Of a DNA stretch of 64,000 nt, positions 1 through 6,400 are shown piece by piece. This stretch comes from Desulfovibrio sp. (lineage in GTDB: Bacteria > Desulfobacterota > Desulfovibrionia > Desulfovibrionales > Desulfovibrionaceae). Where the stretch lies: assembly GCA_030145055.1 (NCBI GenBank), contig JAQYWK010000002.1:720814-784813 (forward strand). The letters are read 5' to 3'. Under the pieces are notes generated by a model that saw only the letters and a list, made by a program, of their open reading frames with translations, searched no databases and was not told the DNA's origin. The position numbers and the translations under genes are program-made. The first letter of the stretch is position 1. Every line of letters starts with the position of its first letter.

Positions 1-1
1 C

Positions 2-889
2 ATCGTTGAATTGAAGAATAATATTGTGCGGATTCTTCCCAGTCAGGAACGTGGTGGTGACAAAAACCATGCGCGCCATGGCAAAAGAAATGGGGTAACT
101 CTCGATATTCCTCATATCAATCTCGTAGATCAAATTCTTCCTGATGAATACATCGGTAAAAGATCATTCGGAACAACTGACCAATTAGAAACAATTGGAT
201 CAGTCATGGCTGACAAACTGATGGAAAATCATCTGAGCTTTGAGCTTACATGGGAAAACCTCATGTGGGGAGCTGTCAAAGGCATCATCTATGATAGCGA
301 CGGTAGTACAATTCTCTGCGACCTTTTCAACAAATTCGAGATTCCTAAAAATACTATCAATTTTAAACTTGATGATCCGGACACGGATGTTCTTGCAATA
401 TGTCGTGAGCTTACGCGGTATACTAAGAAAAATCTCTACGGAGATACGATGTCGGGCATACGCTGTCCTGTCTCCCCTGAATTTTTTGATGCTCTTGTCG
501 GTCATAAAAATGTCGAAAAGTTTTGGATTGGACATCAAGAATCTTGCCAGCATGCCCAAGTAGATCCTCGTGAAGGCTTTAAGCTTCAAGGGGTAATTTT
601 TGAAGAATTCGAAGGTGAAGCCCCCAATGTAGATGGTGGGGTAACCCGTTTTATTGAAGAAGGAAAAGGTCACACTATTCCCGAAGGGACTCTCCGAACA
701 TTTAAAGGTGTATACGGACCTGCCGGATTTACTGAGACAGTTAATACCGACGGAGAAGCCATTTATGTTCGCCAGAAGCCGCGCGACTTCAATCTTGGCA
801 TTGATATCTATATGGAATCTAACCCGCTCCCTTACTGCACCAACCCAAGAGTACTCTCTGAACTCGTTATGAGTCAGGAAGCCGAATAA
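2..889 (+). CDS. Phage major capsid protein, lambda gpE family (5' end outside window)
   Basis: This builds the icosahedral head shell. The reading frame is open to the left edge (codons from base 2), and no start with a ribosome-binding site is visible, so the gene is truncated by the window. The C-terminal half has the gpE-family layout: an extended region rich in F, G and E, then GTLRTFKGVYGPAGFTETVN, followed by a segment with YVRQKPRDFNLGIDIYMESN and a C-terminal PR-LSELV tail. About 295 residues are visible, against roughly 340 for lambda gpE, so about 40-50 residues are missing. It lies directly before the lysis cassette. The family assignment is from sequence pattern only, but the neighbours support it strongly. 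Confidence 0.82.
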   Translation: MVELKNNIVRILPSQERGGDKNHARHGKRNGVTLDIPHINLVDQILPDEYIGKRSFGTTDQLETIGSVMADKLMENHLSFELTWENLMWGAVKGIIYDSDGSTILCDLFNKFEIPKNTINFKLDDPDTDVLAICRELTRYTKKNLYGDTMSGIRCPVSPEFFDALVGHKNVEKFWIGHQESCQHAQVDPREGFKLQGVIFEEFEGEAPNVDGGVTRFIEEGKGHTIPEGTLRTFKGVYGPAGFTETVNTDGEAIYVRQKPRDFNLGIDIYMESNPLPYCTNPRVLSELVMSQEAE

Positions 890-913
890 GTTTTAACTCT
901 CCATCGCAAACAG

Positions 914-948
914 CCCGGACCGCACTTACCCGTTTTCAGCGGTCCGGG
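914..948 (+). terminator. GC-rich hairpin after the capsid gene
   Basis: A perfect 10-bp inverted repeat (CCCGGACCGC / GCGGTCCGGG) has a 15-nt loop and sits 25 nt after the capsid stop. No T-run follows, so it is not a textbook intrinsic terminator. It may reduce transcription into the lysis genes or stabilise the capsid mRNA 3' end. The structure is certain; the role is inferred. Confidence 0.5.
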
Positions 949-972
949 TACAAACAAAAGCCGGATTAATAA

Positions 973-1569
973 ATGAACATTTTTGATCACATCGCCATCA
1001 AAATCAGCTTTGCAAGTTGCTGTACAGCAGCTTCATGGCTGATTGGCGGATTTGATAAAGCATTACTTGCTTTGGTTGTTCTGTATTTGTCCGACTTCGC
1101 TTTAGGGCTAGGCCGCTCTCTACATAATGGTTCATACAGCAGTGCCAAATTCCGGCACGGTGTGGGCAAATTTGTTGTCTATTCAATAGCGATCATCATG
1201 GCGAATATGCTTGATGTCACCCTTGATGAGTCTCTGCCCTCCGTTTGTGCATATGTTCGCGAATTCTTGGTTATGTATCTAGCATCTAATGAATTTTTAA
1301 GCGTGGCTGTGCATCTTGCTGAAATGGATGTGCACGTGATTCCGCGCAAACTTACAAAAAGGATCAAGTCCTTCAGGGACGAGTTTGATCCGATTCAAGA
1401 CAGGAGTCGTTATGGGACGTCAAATAGACATGGTGGTGGTTCATTGCTCGGACTCGGGCTGGGGCAACGCGGAAGTAATCAACGAGTGGCACCTGGAAAG
1501 GGGATGGAGCGGGATCGGATATCATCTGGTAATTCTGAACGGCCACCCCATAAGCCACGGAGATTATGA
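973..1569 (+). CDS. Phage holin, holin_4 (toxin secretion/phage lysis) type
   Basis: This membrane protein would permeabilise the inner membrane at lysis. About three hydrophobic segments lie in the first 120 residues (around 10-25, 28-46 and 70-85), separated by a short loop with GRSLHNGSYSSAKFRHG, which fits phage holin family 4. Typical members are about 140 aa; this frame runs to 198 aa. The last ~53 residues are basic and Gly/Ser-rich and are simply the alternative frame of the amidase gene, so they may be non-functional tail or evidence of a shortened intergenic region. It is followed by amidase and spanins, forming a classical lysis cassette. Confidence 0.75.
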   Translation: MNIFDHIAIKISFASCCTAASWLIGGFDKALLALVVLYLSDFALGLGRSLHNGSYSSAKFRHGVGKFVVYSIAIIMANMLDVTLDESLPSVCAYVREFLVMYLASNEFLSVAVHLAEMDVHVIPRKLTKRIKSFRDEFDPIQDRSRYGTSNRHGGGSLLGLGLGQRGSNQRVAPGKGMERDRISSGNSERPPHKPRRL

Positions 1570-1852
1570 TCCAGAGCTTGATGGCATTGTTGAATCTGGG
1601 CGCGATATCGAAGACAAAGGTGCGCATTGTAAAGGATTTAACAGCAGGTCCATCGGTATTTGTCTGATTGGTAAAGAGACTTTTACCGAAAATCAGATGA
1701 AAACTTTGACGCAAGCTCTGCTTGAAATCCTCCAACATTACGGACTCGATCCTGATGCGATTTACGGTCACAACGAACTAGATGATCACAAGACTTGTCC
1801 GAATCAGGAAGTGGCTGAAATCAGAGATCGACTTTGGAGCTTGATGTCATGA
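1412..1852 (+). CDS. Endolysin: N-acetylmuramoyl-L-alanine amidase (Amidase_2 / T7 lysozyme type)
   Basis: This would cleave the amide bond between MurNAc and the stem peptide. Zinc-ligand positions of the family are visible: the early His in VVVHCSDS, then GHNELDDHKTCPN near the C-terminus, which carries the second His and the Cys. W-S-GIGYHLVI is also a family hallmark. At 146 aa it has no extra cell-wall-binding domain. The start at 1412 was chosen over an upstream in-frame ATG because AGGAG (1403-1407) precedes it by a few bases and the protein then begins at MGRQIDMVVVH. It overlaps the holin frame by 158 nt and its stop overlaps the next start in ATGA. Confidence 0.88.
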   Translation: MGRQIDMVVVHCSDSGWGNAEVINEWHLERGWSGIGYHLVILNGHPISHGDYDPELDGIVESGRDIEDKGAHCKGFNSRSIGICLIGKETFTENQMKTLTQALLEILQHYGLDPDAIYGHNELDDHKTCPNQEVAEIRDRLWSLMS

Positions 1853-2328
1853 TCCCCGTATCCATGCTTCTAGGACTATTCACAGGCGGTGGAAAAGGCA
1901 AAGCCATCGCCATAGTTGTAGGTGTGCTGATTCTTACAGTTGTAATTGGCGGCTTATGTTTCAAAATATCATGGTTGAAAACCGACATTGCAGTTCTTGG
2001 AAAAGAGAAGGCAGAACTCGAGTCCGACATATCCGCTTATAAGCTTGAGATTAAAAACGGCGAAACCGAAATTACTTTGCTCAAAGAAAGCAGCAACCAG
2101 ACCGCGCGAGTAATCAGTAGTTTGCAGGGTCAACTTAGTACGGTCCAGAAGTCAGCTAAAAAATATCGAATCCAACATGCGAAGGCCGTGCGACTTTTGA
2201 ACTCGGCACAAAATCATCCAATAACCAATTCAACCGGAGTTCTCAGCTATGAAGACAGTCGTAATGCTGCTGAGTTTATTAACCATACTCTCGGCTTGCA
2301 ACCAGAAACGCACCAGCAAAATAGATGA
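1849..2328 (+). CDS. Inner-membrane spanin subunit (Rz-like)
   Basis: The i-spanin spans the periplasm from the inner membrane and fuses the two membranes at lysis. An N-terminal transmembrane segment (residues ~18-40, AIAIVVGVLILTVVIGG) is followed by a long charged heptad-like coiled coil (~45-130), the normal Rz architecture. The ATG at 1849 overlaps the amidase stop (ATGA) and GGAG lies 9-10 nt upstream; a TTG at 1834 is possible but less likely. The o-spanin gene begins inside its 3' end in another frame. Spanins mean the host has an outer membrane. Confidence 0.82.
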   Translation: MIPVSMLLGLFTGGGKGKAIAIVVGVLILTVVIGGLCFKISWLKTDIAVLGKEKAELESDISAYKLEIKNGETEITLLKESSNQTARVISSLQGQLSTVQKSAKKYRIQHAKAVRLLNSAQNHPITNSTGVLSYEDSRNAAEFINHTLGLQPETHQQNR

Positions 2329-2530
2329 AGTCCGTAAGATTACAGTTACTGCCCAATATATTGAATGCGTTTCTCCCGAAAAGCCGGACCTTCAGCCGTT
2401 ACTTGAAGATCAGCACCTAGGCTCAAAGGAAAACGTAGGCCGCTTAATGCACAACACAGTTGAAGCGAAAGCTTATACCGAAGGACTTGAAGCCGAAAAC
2501 ACCTGCTACCGCTCACAGGCTGGAAAATAA
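2249..2530 (+). CDS. Outer-membrane spanin lipoprotein (Rz1-like), overlapping Rz
   Basis: The 93-aa product starts with a lipoprotein signal peptide (MKTVVMLLSLLTILSAC). The lipobox LSAC gives a lipidated Cys at residue 17. The gene starts inside the i-spanin gene in a different frame and overlaps it by 80 nt, the partially nested layout seen in many Rz/Rz1 pairs. CGGAG is 9 nt before the ATG. The mature part is short and charged and would bind the C-terminus of the i-spanin in the periplasm. Confidence 0.8.
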   Translation: MKTVVMLLSLLTILSACNQKRTSKIDEVRKITVTAQYIECVSPEKPDLQPLLEDQHLGSKENVGRLMHNTVEAKAYTEGLEAENTCYRSQAGK

Positions 2531-2531
2531 A

Positions 2532-2855
2532 ATGGATTTCAAAGATCAGATGAAAAGGGACGCTCGAAGCGTCTTTATGAATAAGAAGGAATACGCTGAT
2601 CCAATTAACTGGAATGGCAACGACATTACCGCCGTTGTCACCGATGAAGGCGAAGGTCAGAGCGATGGGGAATCCTTCGATTCAACTAGAGCTGGCGTGA
2701 GCATGGAAGTTAAAAGTGTCTTGATTGTTTCCGGAGATATTGAACGGCCCCGGCTCCATAAAGAGTGCAAGTTTAATGATGAGAAGTGGATTGTTTCCAG
2801 AGTTAAAGGCGAAGGAGTTATGCTTAACATTCAGATTTACAGAGAAAAATCATGA
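2532..2855 (+). CDS. Head-tail joining/attachment protein (gpFII-like), tentative
   Basis: This 107-aa soluble protein begins MDFKDQMKRDARSVFMNKKEYA. It then has a compact beta-rich region (ITAVVTDEGEG, VLIVSGDIERPRLHKECKFNDEKWIV, GVMLNIQIYREKS) like phage head-tail joining proteins of the lambda gpFII/phage_attach group, in which an early helix and the metal-free beta barrel close the portal. The start follows the o-spanin stop almost directly. The position between lysis/head genes and minor tail protein Z supports the call; sequence similarity is weak. Confidence 0.55.
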   Translation: MDFKDQMKRDARSVFMNKKEYADPINWNGNDITAVVTDEGEGQSDGESFDSTRAGVSMEVKSVLIVSGDIERPRLHKECKFNDEKWIVSRVKGEGVMLNIQIYREKS

Positions 2856-3460
2856 GCGTTCTTGAAATCGATACCTCTGATGCAATGAAGCAACTTGCAC
2901 GTGTGAAAGAAGTTCTCGCGCTCGTTCCCGGCGGCATGCAGTTGGCGTGTCAGCGGGCGGCGAATAAGACCGTCAAATCGTTAAAAGTGGCAGCTAAGAA
3001 AGCAATACGTGATGAATACAATATTAAGTCTAGTGATTTAGAACGCCAGTTTTCAATCGTTCAAGCTTCTAAATGGAATCCATTTGCAGAGCTTCACGCG
3101 ACTGGCAGTCGTTCCATATCTCTTTCGCATTTCAACCCACGGGCGCGGACGGTTACAGCAGAAACTAAAACCAGGTCCGGCAGCACTGCGCGAGTTAAGC
3201 GCAAAGGTGTATCAGTCAAAGTTAAAAAGACTGGAGGTCGCAAGCTGGTCAAGGGCGGTTTCCAACTTAAGGCTGGCGCAATCATGAAACGAGTTGGTGA
3301 TAGTCGGTTGCCTCTTGCGAAACTCTACGGCCCTTCTCCTTTGCGCATGCTTGAAGAATCCAGTGTGCAAAGCCATCTCGGATATATTGCCGAAGAACTT
3401 ATGGAAAAGAATCTCGAACATGAAGCAACTCATATTCTTAGACAAGCGAGACTGAGATAA
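2852..3460 (+). CDS. Minor tail protein Z (GPZ family)
   Basis: This 202-aa basic protein is of the prophage minor tail protein Z family, involved in tail completion and head-tail joining. The recognisable pattern is AANKTVKSLKVAAKKAIRDE near residues 38-57, then a positively charged Lys/Arg-rich middle (TARVKRKGVSVKVKK), FQLKAGAIMKR and a C-terminal GPSPLRMLEESSV. ATGA overlap with the previous gene at 2852-2855 suggests coupled translation. Confidence 0.72.
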   Translation: MSVLEIDTSDAMKQLARVKEVLALVPGGMQLACQRAANKTVKSLKVAAKKAIRDEYNIKSSDLERQFSIVQASKWNPFAELHATGSRSISLSHFNPRARTVTAETKTRSGSTARVKRKGVSVKVKKTGGRKLVKGGFQLKAGAIMKRVGDSRLPLAKLYGPSPLRMLEESSVQSHLGYIAEELMEKNLEHEATHILRQARLR

Positions 3461-3927
3461 TGACTGAACTCGTAATGATGTCTCTATCCAGATTCTTAGA
3501 AGATAATCTTGCGGATTTGAAGCTTGAGAAAGCTGGCAAGAGTGAGCTTGTACCTTTTCAAGTTTACACCAACGCCATCCCTACCGAGCAAACCGATGAT
3601 GAAATATATCCATGCTTAGTCATCCGCTGGGTGACTTCTGAGGATGATGAAGAAGGCGCAACCGAAACCTTGGATATTTTGATTTGTGTTTACTCTGACG
3701 AAGGACGAGGCGTTTGTGAAAGCTGGTCGAATATTGTTTCCAGCAGAATTCGCAGATTGCTACGAGATAATGAAGTTCTTGAGCAGAAATATTTGCGCAC
3801 AGGCTCGGTCGTCGCCCGGAATCCTTTGCTTGATCCAGATGCACGGCATCATACTCATCACGTTTCAACTATCAGATCGCGCTGGTTCTACCCATTCCCC
3901 AGCAAACCAATTTTACAGGAGGATTAA
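3460..3927 (+). CDS. Probable tail terminator/completion protein
   Basis: This 155-aa protein is placed directly between minor tail protein Z and the sheath, the usual slot of the tail terminator in myoviruses. It contains PCLVIRWVTSEDDEEGATETLDILICVYSDE (shown in parts: IYPCLVIRW, LDILICVYSDE), an alternation of beta strand and acidic loop typical of tail terminator-like folds. The start overlaps the previous stop by one base. No specific family motif is recognised, so the function is inferred from position. Confidence 0.5.
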   Translation: MTELVMMSLSRFLEDNLADLKLEKAGKSELVPFQVYTNAIPTEQTDDEIYPCLVIRWVTSEDDEEGATETLDILICVYSDEGRGVCESWSNIVSSRIRRLLRDNEVLEQKYLRTGSVVARNPLLDPDARHHTHHVSTIRSRWFYPFPSKPILQED

Positions 3928-5151
3928 ATGACTTACGGACATGGTATTTATCCATTTGAAGTACCTACATCTCTGGTCCCGCCCCGGCGCGTGGACTCGG
4001 CAATTCCGATTGTATTCGGAACGGCTCCCGGACCTGTTGCCGGAGATTTACCCATCAACGAACCAATTCTTTGTTTTAGCATGACGGAATTTGTCGCAGC
4101 ATTTGGCTACGATGAGGACTGGACGAAATACACACTTTGCGAATTCGCGACTGCACACTTCGTTGATTACGGAATGTGTCCTGCAATCTTCATTAATGTG
4201 TATGATCCTGCAGTTCATAAAACTGACGAGACTCCCGATCCGACAGTCGTGGCGGGAGAAGATATTATCGGCGGAATTGACGAAGACTCTCTCGAAAAAA
4301 CCGGACTTGAACTTATTAATGAAGTCTTTCCGAAGTACCGCATTGTACCAGGTTCGATTGTCGCTCCGGGCTTTTCCGACGAACCTGCAGTTGCCATTTC
4401 TATGAGCAGCAAAGCAAGCCTCATCAACGGTATTTTTAAGGCAATGGCCATAATTGATATCCCTGAATCAGTTACAAAATATACTGATGTACCCAGCTAT
4501 AAAGAGGCAAACAATCTCACAGACGAACATATGATTGTCTGCTTTCCCAAGGTCAAAAAAGGAGACAAAGTTTATCACCTGAGCAGTCAGGTTGCCGCGC
4601 TGATGGCCCGTGTAGATCATGACGCGGAAGGTGTTCCATATCGTAGTCCGTCTAATCAGCGCATGGAAATTACAGGCAATGATCTTGCTGGAAAAGAACT
4701 CCGCCTCGGCCTTGATGAAGCAAACTATCTCAACGGTCAGGGCATCATAACTGCTCTAAATTGGGATGGAGGTTGGAAGCTCTGGGGTAGCCGCACAGCT
4801 TGCTATCCTTCAAACACCGACCCCAAAGATTCATTTATTCCAGTGCGCCGCTTTTTCAATTGGCATTCAAACACTTTTATCCTGACCTACTTTTCAAAAG
4901 TGGATTGGCCTCTGACTCGCCGTTTACTAACCACGATTATGGACAGTGAAAATATCCGTCTAAACTCCTTCGCCTCACGCGAAATCATCCTTGGTGGTCG
5001 CATTGAGATTCTGGAATCGGAAAACCCGACAACAGATTTAATGGACGGACTTGTCAGATTCCACACATATATGACCCCGCCTTCCCCGGCTCGGGAAATC
5101 ATCAATATTCTGGAATATGATCCAACATATATTTCAACCTTGTTCGGCTAG
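3928..5151 (+). CDS. Contractile tail sheath protein
   Basis: The sheath subunit forms the contractile outer tube. The 407-aa product opens with GIYPFEVPTSLVPPRRVDSA and IPIVFGTAPGP, then ILCFSMTEFVAAFGYDEDWTKYTL, the N-terminal signature of P2/Mu-like sheaths. The C-terminal domain with VRRFFNWHSNTFIL, LTRRLLTTIMDSENIRLNSF and VRFHTYMTPPSPAREIINIL is the conserved handshake region. AGGAGG precedes the ATG. It defines the phage as a myovirus. Confidence 0.9.
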   Translation: MTYGHGIYPFEVPTSLVPPRRVDSAIPIVFGTAPGPVAGDLPINEPILCFSMTEFVAAFGYDEDWTKYTLCEFATAHFVDYGMCPAIFINVYDPAVHKTDETPDPTVVAGEDIIGGIDEDSLEKTGLELINEVFPKYRIVPGSIVAPGFSDEPAVAISMSSKASLINGIFKAMAIIDIPESVTKYTDVPSYKEANNLTDEHMIVCFPKVKKGDKVYHLSSQVAALMARVDHDAEGVPYRSPSNQRMEITGNDLAGKELRLGLDEANYLNGQGIITALNWDGGWKLWGSRTACYPSNTDPKDSFIPVRRFFNWHSNTFILTYFSKVDWPLTRRLLTTIMDSENIRLNSFASREIILGGRIEILESENPTTDLMDGLVRFHTYMTPPSPAREIINILEYDPTYISTLFG

Positions 5152-5162
5152 GAGATAGAAAA

Positions 5163-5687
5163 ATGAAAAACAAAAGTTACGGAACAACCACAGAATACAG
5201 CGTCTACCTGAACGGTGGCGAGTCTCTGGGAACTGCCACCGTTGAATTGCCCAAGTTTGAACACATCACAGAAACACTCTCCGGTGCTGGACTTGGTGGT
5301 GAAGTTGATGCGCCATCCCCGCTGTTTAAAGCCATGACTGCGAAGCTGACGTTTAACAAAAAAACCAGCAACTACGCGAAACTGCTTGCTCCTGTAGGTC
5401 ATCACCTTGACTTGCGGGCATCTGTTCGTGGGCTGAATACCGCTGATTCAACTTTCGGAGATACACCAGAGCGGATTGTCCTACGTACATTGCCTAAAAA
5501 CTTTGATTTAGGAAAATGGGAAACCGGGAAAAAACAAGAGAACGGAGTTGAATTTGGAGTGATCTACGTCAAGCTTGTGGTCGACGGCAAAGACGTTCTT
5601 GAATTCGACAAGTTCAATTATAAATACGTTGTAAATGGCACAGATTATTTGGCTGAAATCAGAACAAATATTGGGATGGAGGGATAG
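5163..5687 (+). CDS. Major tail tube protein (P2 FII family)
   Basis: The tube subunit forms the inner channel of the tail. At 174 aa it has the family length and order: GTTTEYSVYLNGGESLGTA, VELPKFEHITETLSGAGLGGE, then DLRASVRGL and a C-terminal DKFNYKYVVNGTDYLAEIR. It directly follows the sheath, with a GGAG-type ribosome-binding site, as in P2-like tails. Confidence 0.88.
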   Translation: MKNKSYGTTTEYSVYLNGGESLGTATVELPKFEHITETLSGAGLGGEVDAPSPLFKAMTAKLTFNKKTSNYAKLLAPVGHHLDLRASVRGLNTADSTFGDTPERIVLRTLPKNFDLGKWETGKKQENGVEFGVIYVKLVVDGKDVLEFDKFNYKYVVNGTDYLAEIRTNIGMEG

Positions 5688-5692
5688 CAAAA

Positions 5693-6034
5693 ATGGCAAG
5701 ACTTAAATCTGTAGAAGTTGTTTTTGATGAGCCTGTAATGGTCGGTGGCGGAGAGGTTAAATCTGTAACTATGCGCCGTCAGAAAGTGCAGGATTCGATT
5801 GACGCTGAGGTTATGGCCACAACTAAGACCGGGGCAGAAATGGAAGCTTGTCTGTTTTCTTTAACCTGCGAAATCCCGGTTGAAGACATACTTACTTGGG
5901 ACCATGTGGATTATCTGAAGTTACAGGAAAAATACGTTTTTTTAATGACCACCAGCTCCGCGAACATAGTGCAGCCCTCCGAAGAGGAATCCTCTGTCTC
6001 GCTAGCTGGTCAGGATGGAGCCGAAAAGAAATAG
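5693..6034 (+). CDS. Tail assembly chaperone, P2 gpE-like (zero-frame product)
   Basis: This short 113-aa protein lies between tube and tape measure genes. It starts MARLKSVEVVFDEPVMVGGGEVKSVTMRR, a pattern of the tail chaperone family that binds the tape measure during tail-length control. The distal part contains a slippery heptamer (5938-5944), so a second, frameshifted product is expected. The hydrophilic C-terminus after the slip site (SEEESSVSLAGQDG) is dispensable-looking. Confidence 0.75.
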   Translation: MARLKSVEVVFDEPVMVGGGEVKSVTMRRQKVQDSIDAEVMATTKTGAEMEACLFSLTCEIPVEDILTWDHVDYLKLQEKYVFLMTTSSANIVQPSEEESSVSLAGQDGAEKK

Positions 6035-6120
6035 GCAACATGACATTAGAGGAGTTCAGTAAAAATCTTGAGGCTTTGCCGAAGGATGAAAAGGGGCGGC
6101 TATTCTTCAGGAGTAATTAG
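5693..6120 (+). CDS. Frameshifted tail chaperone gpE+E'-like fusion
   Basis: A -1 slip at 5938-5944 would join the first 84 codons of the zero-frame gene to a 58-codon extension ending at the TAG of 6118-6120. The extension includes MTLEEFSKNLEALPKDEKGR and has no convincing start of its own, though an ATG at 5896 lies within the overlap. The predicted length is about 142 aa. In P2 and relatives the same arrangement gives gpE and gpE+E', whose ratio matters for tail assembly. The frame relationship and slip site are seen; use of the site is inferred. Confidence 0.75.
5938..5944 (+). promoter_or_regulatory. Programmed -1 ribosomal frameshift slippery site (T TTT TTA)
   Basis: In the zero frame the codons read GTT TTT TTA ATG, so bases 5938-5944 form X XXY YYZ with X and Y both T and Z equal to A. 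This is a canonical -1 slippery heptamer. It lies inside the region where both frames are open. A downstream stimulatory structure was not identified. Confidence 0.8.
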
Positions 6121-6365
6121 CCCCTTCTGAACAACCTCATAGAAGATCGGAATAGATTCTTAACCTCGTTGCCTAGCTCTTGCCAGATAACAAACAACAG
6201 CACAGCACCTACAAGGAAAGTGCCGAGTGTTTGCCAGCTGGGAACTAGGACAAGATCAACGGCCCCCTTGCTTGATACAAGGAAAACAGATGCGCCGAGT
6301 AGCAGAATAAATAATAAACCTGCCGCCAAGAATATGAATGAAGATGCGAATTTAATTCTATTCAT
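6117..6365 (-). CDS. Small two-helix membrane protein, reverse-oriented moron
   Basis: An 82-aa protein starting MNRIKFASS is encoded against the flow of the tail operon, between the chaperone and tape measure genes. Two hydrophobic segments are clear: residues ~6-31 (FIFLAAGLLFILLLGASVFL) and ~45-65 (LGTFLVGAVLLFVIWQEL), with a basic C-terminus (SSMRLFRRG). No family is recognised. A strong sigma-70-type promoter lies immediately upstream, so the gene looks like an independently expressed prophage cargo gene. A membrane role such as superinfection exclusion is a guess from type and position. An upstream ATG at 6395 lies before the promoter -10 and is unlikely to be used. Confidence 0.6.
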   Translation of the reverse strand: MNRIKFASSFIFLAAGLLFILLLGASVFLVSSKGAVDLVLVPSWQTLGTFLVGAVLLFVIWQELGNEVKNLFRSSMRLFRRG

Positions 6366-6371
6366 GGCGGC

Positions 6372-6400
6372 ATTATATAGCACTTTAGAGAGCAAATCAA
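6372..6400 (-). promoter_or_regulatory. Strong sigma-70-like promoter for the reverse moron
   Basis: On the minus strand TTGATT (6400-6395), a 17-bp spacer and a perfect TATAAT (6377-6372) precede the ATG at 6365 by only 6 nt. Transcription would begin at about the A of the ATG, so the mRNA would be leaderless or nearly so. The promoter abuts the tape measure start codon at 6401. Confidence 0.7.
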
